Source of the DNA: Corallococcus silvisoli
Lineage (GTDB): Bacteria > Myxococcota > Myxococcia > Myxococcales > Myxococcaceae
Assembly: GCF_009909145.1 (NCBI RefSeq)
Contig: NZ_JAAAPJ010000001.1
Location: 1,240,001-1,304,000, forward strand
Direction of reading: 5' to 3'
DNA: 64,000 nucleotides
Position 1 is the first letter of the stretch; each line of letters starts with the position of its first letter. The notes under the pieces were generated by a model that had not been told where the DNA came from, ran no database searches, and saw only the letters and a list, made by a program, of their open reading frames with translations. Positions 16,699 through 25,004 of the stretch are shown here, in pieces. Made by a program: the position numbers and the translations under genes.

Positions 16699-17619
16699 TC
16701 ACCCCCTTCTCGGTGAGGCAGCCCGTGGCCCTGCCTTGCCGTGGTGGGAGAAGCGCTCGCGGAGCAGCTGGATGAAGTGGGTCAGCGGCGCGGGGCGCTG
16801 GCGGGCCGCGCGGGTGACGGCGCTCCAGCGGCGTCGGATCCCCCCAGGGGTGAGCCGGACGGTCTGGAGCCCGTGGCGCTCTGCCGGCAGCATCCATTCA
16901 GGCAGCGCGGTCACGCCGATACCGCCACGCACCAGCTCGATCAGCGCCTCGGTGAGGGGCACGGGGGAGACTCGCTGTGGTTCGAGGCCCGCGGGCCAGA
17001 GCACGCGCGTGAAGACATCCAGTTGCTCCCGAGGCGCGGCGAAGGTGAGCAGGTGCTCCCCCGCCAGGTCCGTCGCCGTGACATGCGCGCGCCGCGCCAG
17101 CGCGTGGTCCGCGGGGACCACCAGCAGCAGCTCGTCCTCGAAGAGCGCGGTCTGGGCCAGTCGGGCCTGCCGGGGGACGTCCGCGGTCAAGGCGAGGTCC
17201 AGCTCGCCATTCAGCAGCGCCCCCAGCGGTTGACGCGTGGCCTCCAGGACGATGCGCAGCTCGACGCGCGGGTGTGCGGCCTGCCACTGCCCCAGGATGG
17301 GCGGCAGCCAGCCATACACCGTGTAGCAGCCCGTGCTGAGCCGGAGCAGGTCGTCCTGCGGGTGCGCGCGGCAGACGGCCTCGGCCTGGGCCACCTCGCT
17401 CAGGACCCGCCGTGCGGAGACGAGCAGCTTCTCTCCCGAGCCGGTCAGGAGCAGGCGTCGCTGGCGCCGCTGGAAGAGCTGCACGCCCAGGCGCTCCTCG
17501 GCATCGCGGAGTTGGTGGCTCAGCGCCGAGGACGTGAGGTGAAGCTGCCGGCTCGCGGCGGCCAGGCTTCCGGTATCGGCGACCGCGGCAATCAGCTTGA
17601 AGTGACGGAGCTCGAGCAT
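16699..17619 (-). CDS. LysR-family regulator (MetR-like architecture)
   Basis: A 306-aa LysR protein. The winged HTH occupies residues 1-62 (MLELRHFKLIAAVADTGSLA, SSALSHQLRDAEERLGVQLF), followed by the linker helix and two lobes of the periplasmic-binding-like effector domain (RLSTGCYTVYGWLPPIL, GELDLALTADV, LLVVPADHALARR). The length and the early CYTVYGWLP motif recall MetR-type members. I placed the start at the ATG at 17619; an in-frame upstream start at 17652 adds 11 unneeded residues. It is divergent from the cupin gene 113 bp away, its probable target. Confidence 0.9.
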   Translation of the reverse strand: MLELRHFKLIAAVADTGSLAAASRQLHLTSSALSHQLRDAEERLGVQLFQRRQRRLLLTGSGEKLLVSARRVLSEVAQAEAVCRAHPQDDLLRLSTGCYTVYGWLPPILGQWQAAHPRVELRIVLEATRQPLGALLNGELDLALTADVPRQARLAQTALFEDELLLVVPADHALARRAHVTATDLAGEHLLTFAAPREQLDVFTRVLWPAGLEPQRVSPVPLTEALIELVRGGIGVTALPEWMLPAERHGLQTVRLTPGGIRRRWSAVTRAARQRPAPLTHFIQLLRERFSHHGKAGPRAASPRRG

Positions 17620-17626
17620 GCCGGAG

Positions 17627-17663
17627 ATTTTCACATGAAGTCTGTTCAGCATCTTCGTGAAAT
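17627..17663. promoter_or_regulatory. imperfect inverted repeat in the LysR-cupin divergent region
   Basis: ATTTTCAC at 17627-17634 and GTGAAAT at 17657-17663 are inverted half-sites (one base bulged) in the divergent intergenic region, where a LysR regulator would bind. The 22-bp loop is longer than a single T-N11-A site, so this could be two half-sites of one extended operator. Weak evidence. Confidence 0.25.
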
Positions 17664-17731
17664 CGTTTCGCTGTGCTCATGACCTCGGCGTCCCTAGTGT
17701 GTCGGCACCCCGAAGCGAGGAGGGCGGACCG

Positions 17732-18097
17732 ATGCCCCAGACAGAAGACTCCCCGAGGACGCGGAACCCTGTTGTCTCCACCTGGTCCTCCGTGCGGATC
17801 GACGACGTTGAGCCAGTCGTCGTCGGCCCAGGCTGCCTTCGGAGGGACTTGCCGAGTACTCCCGACGTGAGGGTCTGGGTCGTGGACATGGCTCCCGGGT
17901 GCCAGTGGCCGTCCGTGGACTTCCACGACACCGGCGAAGAGGTCTTCGTGGTGAGCGGTGAGGTCATCGAGGGGGAGCGGCGCTTCGGGCCGGGCTCGTA
18001 CCTGTTCTTCTCGCCGGGAAGCCGTCATCAGTCGCGGACCGAGACCGGCGTGCGCCTCTTCGGCATCAATCTCGTGGCCTCCTCGGGGGCTCGGTGA
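17732..18097 (+). CDS. cupin-domain protein
   Basis: A 121-aa single-domain cupin. The two cupin motifs are partly preserved: WPSVDFHDTGEEVFVVSGEV (motif 1, with His and Glu) and FGPGSYLFFSPGSRHQSRTE (motif 2, with His). This is the arrangement of ChrR-like or anti-sigma-type cupins that bind a metal. ATG at 17732 is preceded by a GGAGGG ribosome site. The stop overlaps the frame leading into the next gene, a Tat-exported metallo-hydrolase, so the two are probably co-transcribed under the divergent LysR regulator. Ligand unknown. Confidence 0.83.
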   Translation: MPQTEDSPRTRNPVVSTWSSVRIDDVEPVVVGPGCLRRDLPSTPDVRVWVVDMAPGCQWPSVDFHDTGEEVFVVSGEVIEGERRFGPGSYLFFSPGSRHQSRTETGVRLFGINLVASSGAR

Positions 18098-18165
18098 GCC
18101 AGGATGTCCAGGACCCCGCCTCCGCGTCCCTGATGAGGTCATCGAACCCGGAGAGGCAGGACACG

Positions 18166-19032
18166 ATGGCTGGGCCCGAGCGGAGGAGCCGCCGGGACTT
18201 CCTGCGCACCGCGGTCGCGCTCTCCGCGGGCGCGGTCCTGCTCCCCCCTGGCATGGGCAGCGCGAAGGGGCCTGTCGACAGCGCCGCGCTTCGTGCCCAG
18301 CGGTTGGCATGGGCCGGGGTGCGGCTGCTGCTCGGACAGGACACGCTCTTCCTGGATCCGCTGGTCGACCCCACCGTCTGGGGGGCCGCGTTGAAGGATC
18401 CGCTCGTCTCGGTGGACGCGAGCAGCGGGAGCCGCTTTGTCCTGGTGACGCATCGCCATCCCGACCACTTCGACAGGGTGGCTGTCCGTCAGGCCCTGGG
18501 GGACACCGGGACGCTGGTGTGCCCTCCGGACATGGCCGCGGCGGCTGCCGCTTCGGGGTTCCGCGTGCGGTCCGCCCCGCTCTACGAGCCCCTCTTGCTC
18601 AATGACTTCACGGCCACCGCCGTCCCCGCGGCGGATGGTTATGGGGATCCCCAGGTTTCGTGGGTCGTCTCCGGCGGAGGCCGCCGCATCATCCACTGCG
18701 GCGACACGCTGTGGCACGGGGCCTGGTGGCACATCGGGCGTCAGTTCGGCCCCTTCGACGCGGCATTCCTGCCCATCAACGGGGCACGCTTCGGCTGGCG
18801 GAAGCCCGTGAGCGACGTGCACTCCGTCCTGACGCCGGAGCAGGCGGTGGCCGCGGCCGTCGTGTTGGGGGCACGGCTCCTCGTGCCCATCCACTACGGC
18901 GTCGCGGCCTCTGAGGACTATCGGGAGGTTCCGGACGCGGAAGCGCTGCTCCTGGGCACCGCGCGCTCGCGGAAGGTGAACGTGGAGCTGGCACGTCCGG
19001 GGGAGTGGCTGACCTGGCAGGCCCGGACCTGA
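18166..19032 (+). CDS. Tat-exported metallo-beta-lactamase-fold hydrolase
   Basis: A 288-aa protein beginning with a twin-arginine signal (RRSRRDFLRTAVALSAGAVL), so it is folded before export to the periplasm. The mature part is an MBL fold of the UlaG/YtnP-like class: VTHRHPDHFD gives the HxHxDH metal motif at residues 96-101, IIHCGDTLWHG supplies a further His/Asp pair, and VPIHYG near the end supplies the last His. I chose ATG 18166 because it places the RR motif at the N-terminus; a GTG at 18094 overlaps the cupin stop. Likely in an operon with the cupin. Substrate unknown; NAPE-PLD-like and lactonase activities occur in this fold. Confidence 0.87.
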   Translation: MAGPERRSRRDFLRTAVALSAGAVLLPPGMGSAKGPVDSAALRAQRLAWAGVRLLLGQDTLFLDPLVDPTVWGAALKDPLVSVDASSGSRFVLVTHRHPDHFDRVAVRQALGDTGTLVCPPDMAAAAAASGFRVRSAPLYEPLLLNDFTATAVPAADGYGDPQVSWVVSGGGRRIIHCGDTLWHGAWWHIGRQFGPFDAAFLPINGARFGWRKPVSDVHSVLTPEQAVAAAVVLGARLLVPIHYGVAASEDYREVPDAEALLLGTARSRKVNVELARPGEWLTWQART

Positions 19033-19083
19033 CACGGGGCCGCGTGGCGATGGTTCTCATCGCCTCCGGCTCGCGGACCTGCC

Positions 19084-19413
19084 TCAGTCCACGATGAAGA
19101 GCCTGGCCCCTGTCTTTGTCGACGAGCGGTGCGCTCCGTCGTCATCGCTGACCTGGTAGCTCATCATCGGCCCGAGCTCGAAGCGCCGGCCATCCTGCAG
19201 CTCCGTGAGCAGCGTCCCCTCCAGCACGAGCAGGACATGTCCGCGGCGGCACCAGTGGTCCGCCACGTATCCGGGGGTGTACTCAACGAGCCGGACCCGG
19301 ATGTCTCCTGCCTGGATCGTCCGCCAGAGCGCCTTGCCCGAGACCCCCGGATGCTCGGTGGGCTGGAGGGTGTTCCAGTCCGTGGTGCAGAAGGGAATGT
19401 TCGCGATTTTCAG
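19084..19413 (-). CDS. DHCW-motif cupin protein with probable CTG start
   Basis: A 109-aa cupin of the DHCW family: the N-terminal block KIANIPFCTTDWNTLQPTEH, then VRLVEYTPGYVADHWCRRGH and VLLVLEGTLLTELQDG. The family is about 110 aa and starts just before KIxNIPF, which here falls on a CTG at 19413. That CTG has AAGGAG six bases upstream, while no in-frame ATG, GTG or TTG lies nearby; a longer frame to 19575 would run through the divergent nuclease start. Here the motif reads DHWC, not DHCW. It is divergent from the nuclease gene. Function of the family is unknown. Confidence 0.78.
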   Translation of the reverse strand: MKIANIPFCTTDWNTLQPTEHPGVSGKALWRTIQAGDIRVRLVEYTPGYVADHWCRRGHVLLVLEGTLLTELQDGRRFELGPMMSYQVSDDDGAHRSSTKTGARLFIVD

Positions 19414-19549
19414 AAGGGGCTCCTTCCAACGGAGAGGGACGCGCGCCCCAGCCTCCTCATTTCTTGGAATTGTTGCAAAGCGCTTCTCGCTTTCTCGATA
19501 ATCGAGGCCGCGAAAGTAGTGAAAACCGGCTGAGGAAGGAACCCAGAGA

Positions 19550-20329
19550 ATGCGCATCGTGAACAAGCTTCCCATCGCGGCGGTGTTTGCCCTGTTGCTC
19601 GGCGGTTGCGGAGCGTCGGAGACGGACCTGGGCGGCGAAGACGTCGCGAGTCAGCTCGAGCAGGACTTCGGCGGCCCGAGCGGTCTCATGGAGTTCTTCG
19701 ACAGCCACACGGAGCAGGAGATCCGGGAGGCGATGAAGCCGTACGGCGTTGGATACACCCTCCATGGAGGCGTCACCCAGGCGGTGATCAGCGACTGTCC
19801 GAAGTACTTCCCGGCGGGTGACCGGAACATCTGGCACAACTTCGACGGCGAGTACTACTTCATCGACAGCGCGGGCCGGCCGAACCGGGCCTACAAGAAC
19901 CTGCCACCGATTGTCGCCGCGCCGCGCGTCGACTCCTGTCAGACGAACGTGGGGCAGTGGGGCGACGCGGAAGACCCCAGCAACGATTATGACGGGGGAC
20001 ACCTCATCGGCTCGCAGCTCGGGGGCTGGGGCGGGCGGGCGAACCTGGTGCCTCAGGATGCCAACTTCAACCGTGGCAACTGGCTGCAGTTGGAGAACAA
20101 GATGGCCAAGTGCGGGAGCCTGCCGAGCAACCGGCTGCGCTACACCATCGGTGCGAACTACCCGAACTCCACCGCGCTCGTCCCCAACAACATGACGATG
20201 GAGCTCCGGAACCAGTCCTCGGGCGCCACCGTGTCCATGTCCTTCTCGAACACGGACAGCGGCGGCTCGAACGGCACCAGCGAGCGGACCAAGGGCGTGA
20301 ACTGGCTGGCGAGCCAGGGCTGTAACTGA
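19550..20329 (+). CDS. lipoprotein DNA/RNA non-specific endonuclease
   Basis: A 259-aa secreted nuclease. The signal peptide ends in a lipobox LLGGC with Cys20, so the enzyme should be lipid-anchored in the envelope. The beta-beta-alpha-metal nuclease motif is DYDGGHLIGSQLGGWGG with His151 as general base, followed by NLVPQDANFNRGNWLQLE, whose Asn and Glu would complete the metal site. This is the type found in the endonuclease NS_2 family, so it cuts DNA and RNA without sequence specificity. Such enzymes fit prey DNA degradation or nutrient recovery in a predatory bacterium; that role is inferred. Ends at a strong hairpin. Confidence 0.88.
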   Translation: MRIVNKLPIAAVFALLLGGCGASETDLGGEDVASQLEQDFGGPSGLMEFFDSHTEQEIREAMKPYGVGYTLHGGVTQAVISDCPKYFPAGDRNIWHNFDGEYYFIDSAGRPNRAYKNLPPIVAAPRVDSCQTNVGQWGDAEDPSNDYDGGHLIGSQLGGWGGRANLVPQDANFNRGNWLQLENKMAKCGSLPSNRLRYTIGANYPNSTALVPNNMTMELRNQSSGATVSMSFSNTDSGGSNGTSERTKGVNWLASQGCN

Positions 20330-20342
20330 CGCGTCGGGCCGC

Positions 20343-20380
20343 GCCGGGCTCCCTCCCCGCCGAAGGAGGGACCCGGCTTT
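20343..20380. terminator. bidirectional hairpin between nuclease and lipoprotein genes
   Basis: Two stacked stems: GCCGGG (20343-20348) with CCCGGC (20372-20377), and CCCTCC (20351-20356) with GGAGGG (20365-20370), an 8-nt loop, then TTT. It sits between two convergent genes ending at 20329 and 20386, so it can serve both. Confidence 0.65.
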
Positions 20381-20385
20381 GGACG

Positions 20386-21072
20386 CTATGGGCTGACCGC
20401 GAGGCGATACGTGTAGTCGATGGCGTCGTTGCTGGGGTCCACGCCGGTGACGTGGACCACATGGTCACCGGGGGGCAGGGAGAGCATCAGCCACCACCCG
20501 TCGCTGACTCCTGGTTGGGACGTCCCCTGGAGACAAGCATCGGGGAGCTTGCCGACCAGGCTCGGATCCGCGGTGAAGTTGAACAGGCCCGTGGTGTGCC
20601 GGTGCGCGGTGGGGTCGATGGCTTCACCATCCAGCGTCACCGCGAGTTCCCGAACCAGGGCGTTGTAAGCGATGGCTCCCTGCGCGAGGAAGTCTTCCAG
20701 CGACTGCCCAGGAGCGGGTTCGAAGCTGGAGTCAGGACAGGGATAGTCGTTGATGACGGCCCACAGCGGGACGAGCACGGGCCGGCCCGCCGGAACATGG
20801 CAGGTTCGCTGATAGCGTTTGGCGCCGTCGTAGAGCGGGACGAAGAAGACGGGCTCGCTCTGGCCGACGCCGCAGTCCGCCTCCAGCACGAGCGCGGGGT
20901 TCTGGCTGGCCGGCACCGCGAAGTTCCAGTGAAACCACGACTCGGTCCACTCCGTGATGCCGCGACCCTCGATGGAATCCTGCGCCGAGAGCACCTGGGC
21001 GCGGGGCTCTTCCGCGCCACAACCCCCGAACACAGCCGCCGCGCAGACCAGACTTCCGAGAATGCATTTCAT
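20386..21072 (-). CDS. putative lipoprotein of unknown function
   Basis: A 228-aa protein with a lipobox-type signal (AAAVFGGCGAEE, Cys18), so probably an envelope lipoprotein. The mature part contains WTESWFHWNFAVPASQNPAL, conserved-looking Cys pairs (EADCGVGQ and RTCHVPAG) and a C-terminal beta strand region VTGVDPSNDAIDYTYRL. I do not recognise a family. It is divergent from the LuxR-type regulator, with a perfect palindrome between the two starts, so it may be that regulator's target. Confidence 0.72.
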   Translation of the reverse strand: MKCILGSLVCAAAVFGGCGAEEPRAQVLSAQDSIEGRGITEWTESWFHWNFAVPASQNPALVLEADCGVGQSEPVFFVPLYDGAKRYQRTCHVPAGRPVLVPLWAVINDYPCPDSSFEPAPGQSLEDFLAQGAIAYNALVRELAVTLDGEAIDPTAHRHTTGLFNFTADPSLVGKLPDACLQGTSQPGVSDGWWLMLSLPPGDHVVHVTGVDPSNDAIDYTYRLAVSP

Positions 21073-21132
21073 CGTGCGTGCCTCCGTGACATGAGGCCGC
21101 CGAGGATAGGTTTTGCCCCTGGGATGACCATT

Positions 21133-21146
21133 CCCCTGAACAGGGG
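21133..21146. promoter_or_regulatory. perfect 14-bp palindrome upstream of luxR-type gene
   Basis: CCCCTGAACAGGGG is an exact palindrome (CCCCTG, AA, CAGGGG) ending 15 bp before the regulator's ATG at 21162. A further CCCCTG half-site lies at 21116-21121, giving three half-sites in about 30 bp between the divergent lipoprotein and regulator genes. The CTG/CAG cores resemble the dyad logic of LuxR-type boxes. Binding by the adjacent protein is inferred. Confidence 0.45.
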
Positions 21147-21161
21147 ATAGAGTCCGCGGGC

Positions 21162-21947
21162 ATGTCGGACCTCGTCACGTGGCAAGACGCTCGCGGCGTC
21201 TTTCGTTTGCTGGATGAGCTGAAGCAGTTGAGCCACGACACGCTGGCGTGGCGGCGCCACCTGCTCACCGGCTTGAACGCCCTCGTGGGGGCCCAGGTCG
21301 GCCTCGCCGCGGAGACTCCGGAAGGGGGACTCCTGGACCCGTCACGCCACGTGGGCGGCGTGGATGTGGGCTGGGGGACCGGGTCCGACCGCCGCGCCTG
21401 GATGCAGGTCTGTGAGCGCCAGGAGCCGGAGTTGGACCCCTCCGACGCGCGCATCATGCGGCTGGGCGTGGGGTCGTTCACGCACCGCAGGCACGAACTC
21501 GCGAGTGATCGAAGCTGGTACAGGTCGGTCATCTTCAACGACCACTACCGGCCCGCCCGGCTCAACCACTATCTCCTGTCGGCCCTCCACGTCCCCGAAC
21601 ATCGGGCGATGCATTTCGTGTTTCTCTTCAAGACGCAGTCCGACGCTCCCTTCAGCGAGCGGGAGCGTCTGCTGGTCCACCATCTTCACGGCGAGCTGGG
21701 CGCGCTGTGGCGGGAGGCGAGTGCGGTGCGGCTCCCGCGCCGGCTCCATCAGACCCTGACCCTCTTTCAAGCGGGCTGCGGCGAGAAGGAGGTGGCGGAT
21801 CGGCTGGGCATCAGCCCTCGGACGGTGCACGACTACAGCAAGGCCCTGCACCGGCGTTTGAAGGCGCGCAGCCGCGCGGAGCTGCTGGCGCGAGCCCGTG
21901 CCCTGCCTCAGCCGCCCCGCTTGTTGATGCAGGATGTGAGTCCGTGA
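21162..21947 (+). CDS. LuxR-family transcriptional regulator
   Basis: A 261-aa regulator. Residues 185-245 hold a LuxR-type helix-turn-helix (TLFQAGCGEKEVADRLGISP then RTVHDYSKALHRRLKARS). The N-terminal 180 residues form an uncharacterised sensor-like domain with WYRSVIFNDHYRPARLNHYL and SERERLLVHHLHGELGALW; it is not an autoinducer domain, nor a receiver with a phospho-acceptor. Divergent from a lipoprotein gene, with a palindrome just upstream that may be its operator. The convergent copper-oxidase gene ends 13 bp away. Signal unknown. Confidence 0.82.
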   Translation: MSDLVTWQDARGVFRLLDELKQLSHDTLAWRRHLLTGLNALVGAQVGLAAETPEGGLLDPSRHVGGVDVGWGTGSDRRAWMQVCERQEPELDPSDARIMRLGVGSFTHRRHELASDRSWYRSVIFNDHYRPARLNHYLLSALHVPEHRAMHFVFLFKTQSDAPFSERERLLVHHLHGELGALWREASAVRLPRRLHQTLTLFQAGCGEKEVADRLGISPRTVHDYSKALHRRLKARSRAELLARARALPQPPRLLMQDVSP

Positions 21948-21959
21948 ACGTGTCCTTCC

Positions 21960-23378
21960 TCACGGAGGAGGGATGCGCAGCCGCCGCCCGAGCGAGGGCA
22001 CCCCGGCGGCGTTCACGATGAAGAGCTGGTAGTACCCGGGTGGCGCGATGTTGCGATTGGCCGGAGCGGTCACCGTCAGGCTCCCGGCACCGCGTGTGAA
22101 GTTCAAGGTGAGCAGCCGCTGGTTCTGGTCGAACGTGTGCGTCACCGAACTCAGCGCGATGAGCGACACCCGGGTGATGTTCGCCGCATCGGGCGTGGTG
22201 ATGGTGAAGGTCGCCGCGGGCAAGGAGGTGGTGGGCGCCGCCGTGACGACCGGCCGCGGACCCTTGAAGAGGTAGGGTGGGGAGTAGACCTCGGCGGTCG
22301 TATCCTCATAGCCACCCGCCGACAGCACCCGCCCATCCGGCAGGAGCAGGGCGGTGGAGTGGTAGCCACGGTAGCGGGCCCCACTCGAGAGCGAGGTCCA
22401 GGTGTTCGTGACCGGGTTGTAGAGCTCTGCGTAGAGGACGGGGAAGTCGGACGAATTGAAGCCGGGACCGCTGCTGCCTCCAACGACCAGCACGGTGCCG
22501 TCCGGGAGGATGACCGCGTTGTGCTGGCGTCGGGCGATGCTCATCGGCGCCAGGTAGCGCCAGGCCGGTGACGCCGTGGTGAGGTCGATCTCCTCGACGG
22601 TGGCGGTGGGCGGCTGGCTCCCGCCGATGAGGAGGATCTTACCGTCCAGGTACACGGCGGGCCCATAGCTGCGGCTGCCGTAGTTGCTCAGGGGGCCCAT
22701 GCTCCAGGCGCCCGAGCCGGTCGGGTCCAACCAGAGCGAGTTGCGCAGCTGCCCGGCGTAGAAGATCCGGCCATCCGGGGCGAGGAACATCTTGGGGTAG
22801 AAGGGAATGTCCTGCTGCGCCCCGATCAGGGTCCGCCAGGCGCTGGTGGCCGCGATGAATCGCTGGGGGATTTGGTTGATGTCTCCGGGGCCGTCTATCT
22901 CACCGGAGGAGGTCAACACGTCACCGTTGTTGAGCGTGGTGTTGGTGGGATACCAGCGACCGGCGTTCATGTCCGGCACGCGGGTCCAGGTGCTGGTGTT
23001 GAAATCGAAGAGGCTCGCATGGGGGAGCCCCTCGTCCGTCGCGATATGTCCGCCGCTGTAGAGCAGCTTTCCGTTCGACAGGAACGTTTGTCCGGAGCAG
23101 AAGACGTTGTAGCCCGGCGCGGGAAACTGGGAGAGCGTCTGGGTGGTGGGGTCCCAGCGCCCGGGCGGCAGGAGCCCCTGCTCGTACTCGCCGATGAAGA
23201 TCACCTTGCCATCGGGGAGCAGGCTGGTGTGCGTGGCCGACATGGGCCAGGTCATCACACTCGACCACTGCCCGACCTGCGCGGCGGACTGGGCGTGAGC
23301 AGGAGATGCCAGCACGACGAATCCGAGAAGCCCGGCGACGACCACGCCCGGCGAGAGAACGTCGTGGTTCCATTTCAT
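21960..23378 (-). CDS. secreted galactose oxidase-like copper-radical oxidase
   Basis: A 472-aa secreted enzyme: signal peptide (VVVAGLLGFVVLASPAHAQ), kelch-type beta-propeller, and C-terminal Ig-like DUF1929 domain. All active-site residues of galactose/glyoxal oxidases align by motif: Cys94 (NVFCSGQ) and Tyr143 (RWYPTNT) would form the Tyr-Cys cofactor, Tyr339-His340 (RGYHSTALLLPDGRVL) and His414 (SVTHTFDQ) bind copper. Such enzymes oxidise primary alcohols or aldehydes to aldehydes or acids with release of hydrogen peroxide. ATG at 23378; frames extending further upstream are not plausible. Substrate is unknown: the pocket cannot be read from sequence, and glyoxal-type aldehydes are as likely as galactose. 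Confidence 0.9.
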   Translation of the reverse strand: MKWNHDVLSPGVVVAGLLGFVVLASPAHAQSAAQVGQWSSVMTWPMSATHTSLLPDGKVIFIGEYEQGLLPPGRWDPTTQTLSQFPAPGYNVFCSGQTFLSNGKLLYSGGHIATDEGLPHASLFDFNTSTWTRVPDMNAGRWYPTNTTLNNGDVLTSSGEIDGPGDINQIPQRFIAATSAWRTLIGAQQDIPFYPKMFLAPDGRIFYAGQLRNSLWLDPTGSGAWSMGPLSNYGSRSYGPAVYLDGKILLIGGSQPPTATVEEIDLTTASPAWRYLAPMSIARRQHNAVILPDGTVLVVGGSSGPGFNSSDFPVLYAELYNPVTNTWTSLSSGARYRGYHSTALLLPDGRVLSAGGYEDTTAEVYSPPYLFKGPRPVVTAAPTTSLPAATFTITTPDAANITRVSLIALSSVTHTFDQNQRLLTLNFTRGAGSLTVTAPANRNIAPPGYYQLFIVNAAGVPSLGRRLRIPPP

Positions 23379-23576
23379 GGCATCTCCAAGAGGCCGCCTG
23401 ACAAGCGAGGGGCCGGAACGTAAGCGCGAAGGCACGGGTGTTGATCTGTTCCCGCGTCGGAGCGGCTGACGGCTGCGCGACGGGTCGCTCCTACCGGAGG
23501 GGCGTTGTCTCTGGACGCGAAGTGGCTTCGTCTTCGCCCCCCGCGGCCGCTTCGCGCGGATGGAGGAGAAGTCCCA

Positions 23577-25004
23577 ATGAGATACAGCTGCTGTTTCCTG
23601 ATGTTGCTGGCGCAGTTGCTCGTGAGAGGGGCCTCGGATGCGGCGACGCAGGACCCGGCGGGGACGCCCACGCCTCAAGTCGTGAATCCCTGGGCAATCT
23701 GTACGAGGACCGCTGTCTCGTTGGGGGTCACTCCGGTCGAGGTCCAGCCGCGCGTCCCGGACATGGCGCGCAGCCCGGCGGGGCTGGTGTTCAGCTCGGA
23801 TGATGGCGTGCTGGGACGGGAGCCATGGGTGAGCAACGGAAGCCCCGGAGCGGGGACGCGGCTGCTGAAGGAGCTCTTTCCCGGGCCGACAGGCTCGAAC
23901 CCGACGCAGTTCACGCGGGTGGGAGATCGCGTGTTCTTCACGGCGGATGACCCCGCTGTGGGCAATGAGCTGTTCGTGACGGATGGCACGCCCGCCGGCA
24001 CTCAACTGGTGAAAGACATCTGGCCCGGCCCGCTCGGCTCGTTTCCCAACTCGCTGTTCGCGTTCAAGGGCATGGTCTATTTCTCGGCGGGAGACGTGGC
24101 GCACGGTCGGGAGCTGTGGCGCAGCGATGGCACGGCCGCGGGCACCATCCTGGTTCAGGAGCTGACCGAGGGCGTCGAGGACTCCTCCCCCAACCAGTTC
24201 GCCGCGGGCGGCGACGGCGGGCTCTACTTCCTCATCGATGTTCGAGGCACCTTCACGCTCTTGATGCGCACGGACGGCATCTCCGACGCGGCCGAGATCT
24301 TCCGGACGACGACCGACCCGGGCTTCCTGAGGCCCCTGACGCCCGTGGGCCGCAAGCTGTTCTTCGTCGTGGGCATGTCCCATGGAGGCGACGTGTCCTT
24401 GATGATGACGGACTCCGGCGCCACCCCCGTGACGCTGGGACATTTCGGAGACATCAGGGCACTCGCCGCGCTGGGCGGGAGGCTGCTCTTCAGCGCCACC
24501 CCCGAGAAGGGGAGCAGTGACAGGGAGCTGTGGATCAGCGACGGAACGGTGGCGGGCACCAGGCTCCTGGAGGACCTGCGCCCGGGCCCCCTGGGCTCAT
24601 CCCCCGACAACTTCGCCGTGCTGGGCAATCGGCTCTTCTTCTCCGCCACGGAAGGAACGAATGGCGTGGAGCTCTGGGTGAGTGACGGGACGGCGGCGGG
24701 GACCCATCGATTCGCGGACCTGGAGGTCGGCGCGGGAAGCTCGTCCCCCCGGACGCTGACCGTCGTCGAGGACCAGTTCTTCTTCAGCGCCGAGGTCCAA
24801 GGACGGGGCGCGGAGCCCTGGGTGAGCAATGGGGACCGGCTCGGAACGGTGGCCCTCACGGAACTCGCCCGGGGCCCCCTGTCCTCCAACCCCAGGGGCT
24901 TCGTCCGCTCCGGCGGATACGTGTTCATCACGGGGGAGGACGCAGGGGGTGTCCGCCGGCTGTTCTCGATCACCTACCGGCCTGACGGGACGTGCCCTCC
25001 CTGA
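23577..25004 (+). CDS. secreted ELWxxDGTxxGT-repeat protein
   Basis: A 475-aa protein with a signal peptide (CFLMLLAQLLVRGASDA) and at least six copies of a propeller-like repeat, each with a hallmark such as NELFVTDGTPAGT, RELWRSDGTAAGT, RELWISDGTVAGT or VELWVSDGTAAGT followed by about 30 residues containing VFFTADD. This hyalin-type/ELWxxDGT repeat is common in large secreted myxobacterial proteins and forms beta-propellers; no enzymatic site is visible. Start ATG 23577 with GGAGGAG. Function is probably surface or matrix-related. Confidence 0.86.
   Translation: MRYSCCFLMLLAQLLVRGASDAATQDPAGTPTPQVVNPWAICTRTAVSLGVTPVEVQPRVPDMARSPAGLVFSSDDGVLGREPWVSNGSPGAGTRLLKELFPGPTGSNPTQFTRVGDRVFFTADDPAVGNELFVTDGTPAGTQLVKDIWPGPLGSFPNSLFAFKGMVYFSAGDVAHGRELWRSDGTAAGTILVQELTEGVEDSSPNQFAAGGDGGLYFLIDVRGTFTLLMRTDGISDAAEIFRTTTDPGFLRPLTPVGRKLFFVVGMSHGGDVSLMMTDSGATPVTLGHFGDIRALAALGGRLLFSATPEKGSSDRELWISDGTVAGTRLLEDLRPGPLGSSPDNFAVLGNRLFFSATEGTNGVELWVSDGTAAGTHRFADLEVGAGSSSPRTLTVVEDQFFFSAEVQGRGAEPWVSNGDRLGTVALTELARGPLSSNPRGFVRSGGYVFITGEDAGGVRRLFSITYRPDGTCPP

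Noticed and set aside
23379..24443. N-terminal extension of the copper oxidase frame
   Set aside because: It would run antisense through the ELWxxDGT gene; the ATG at 23378 gives a good signal peptide.
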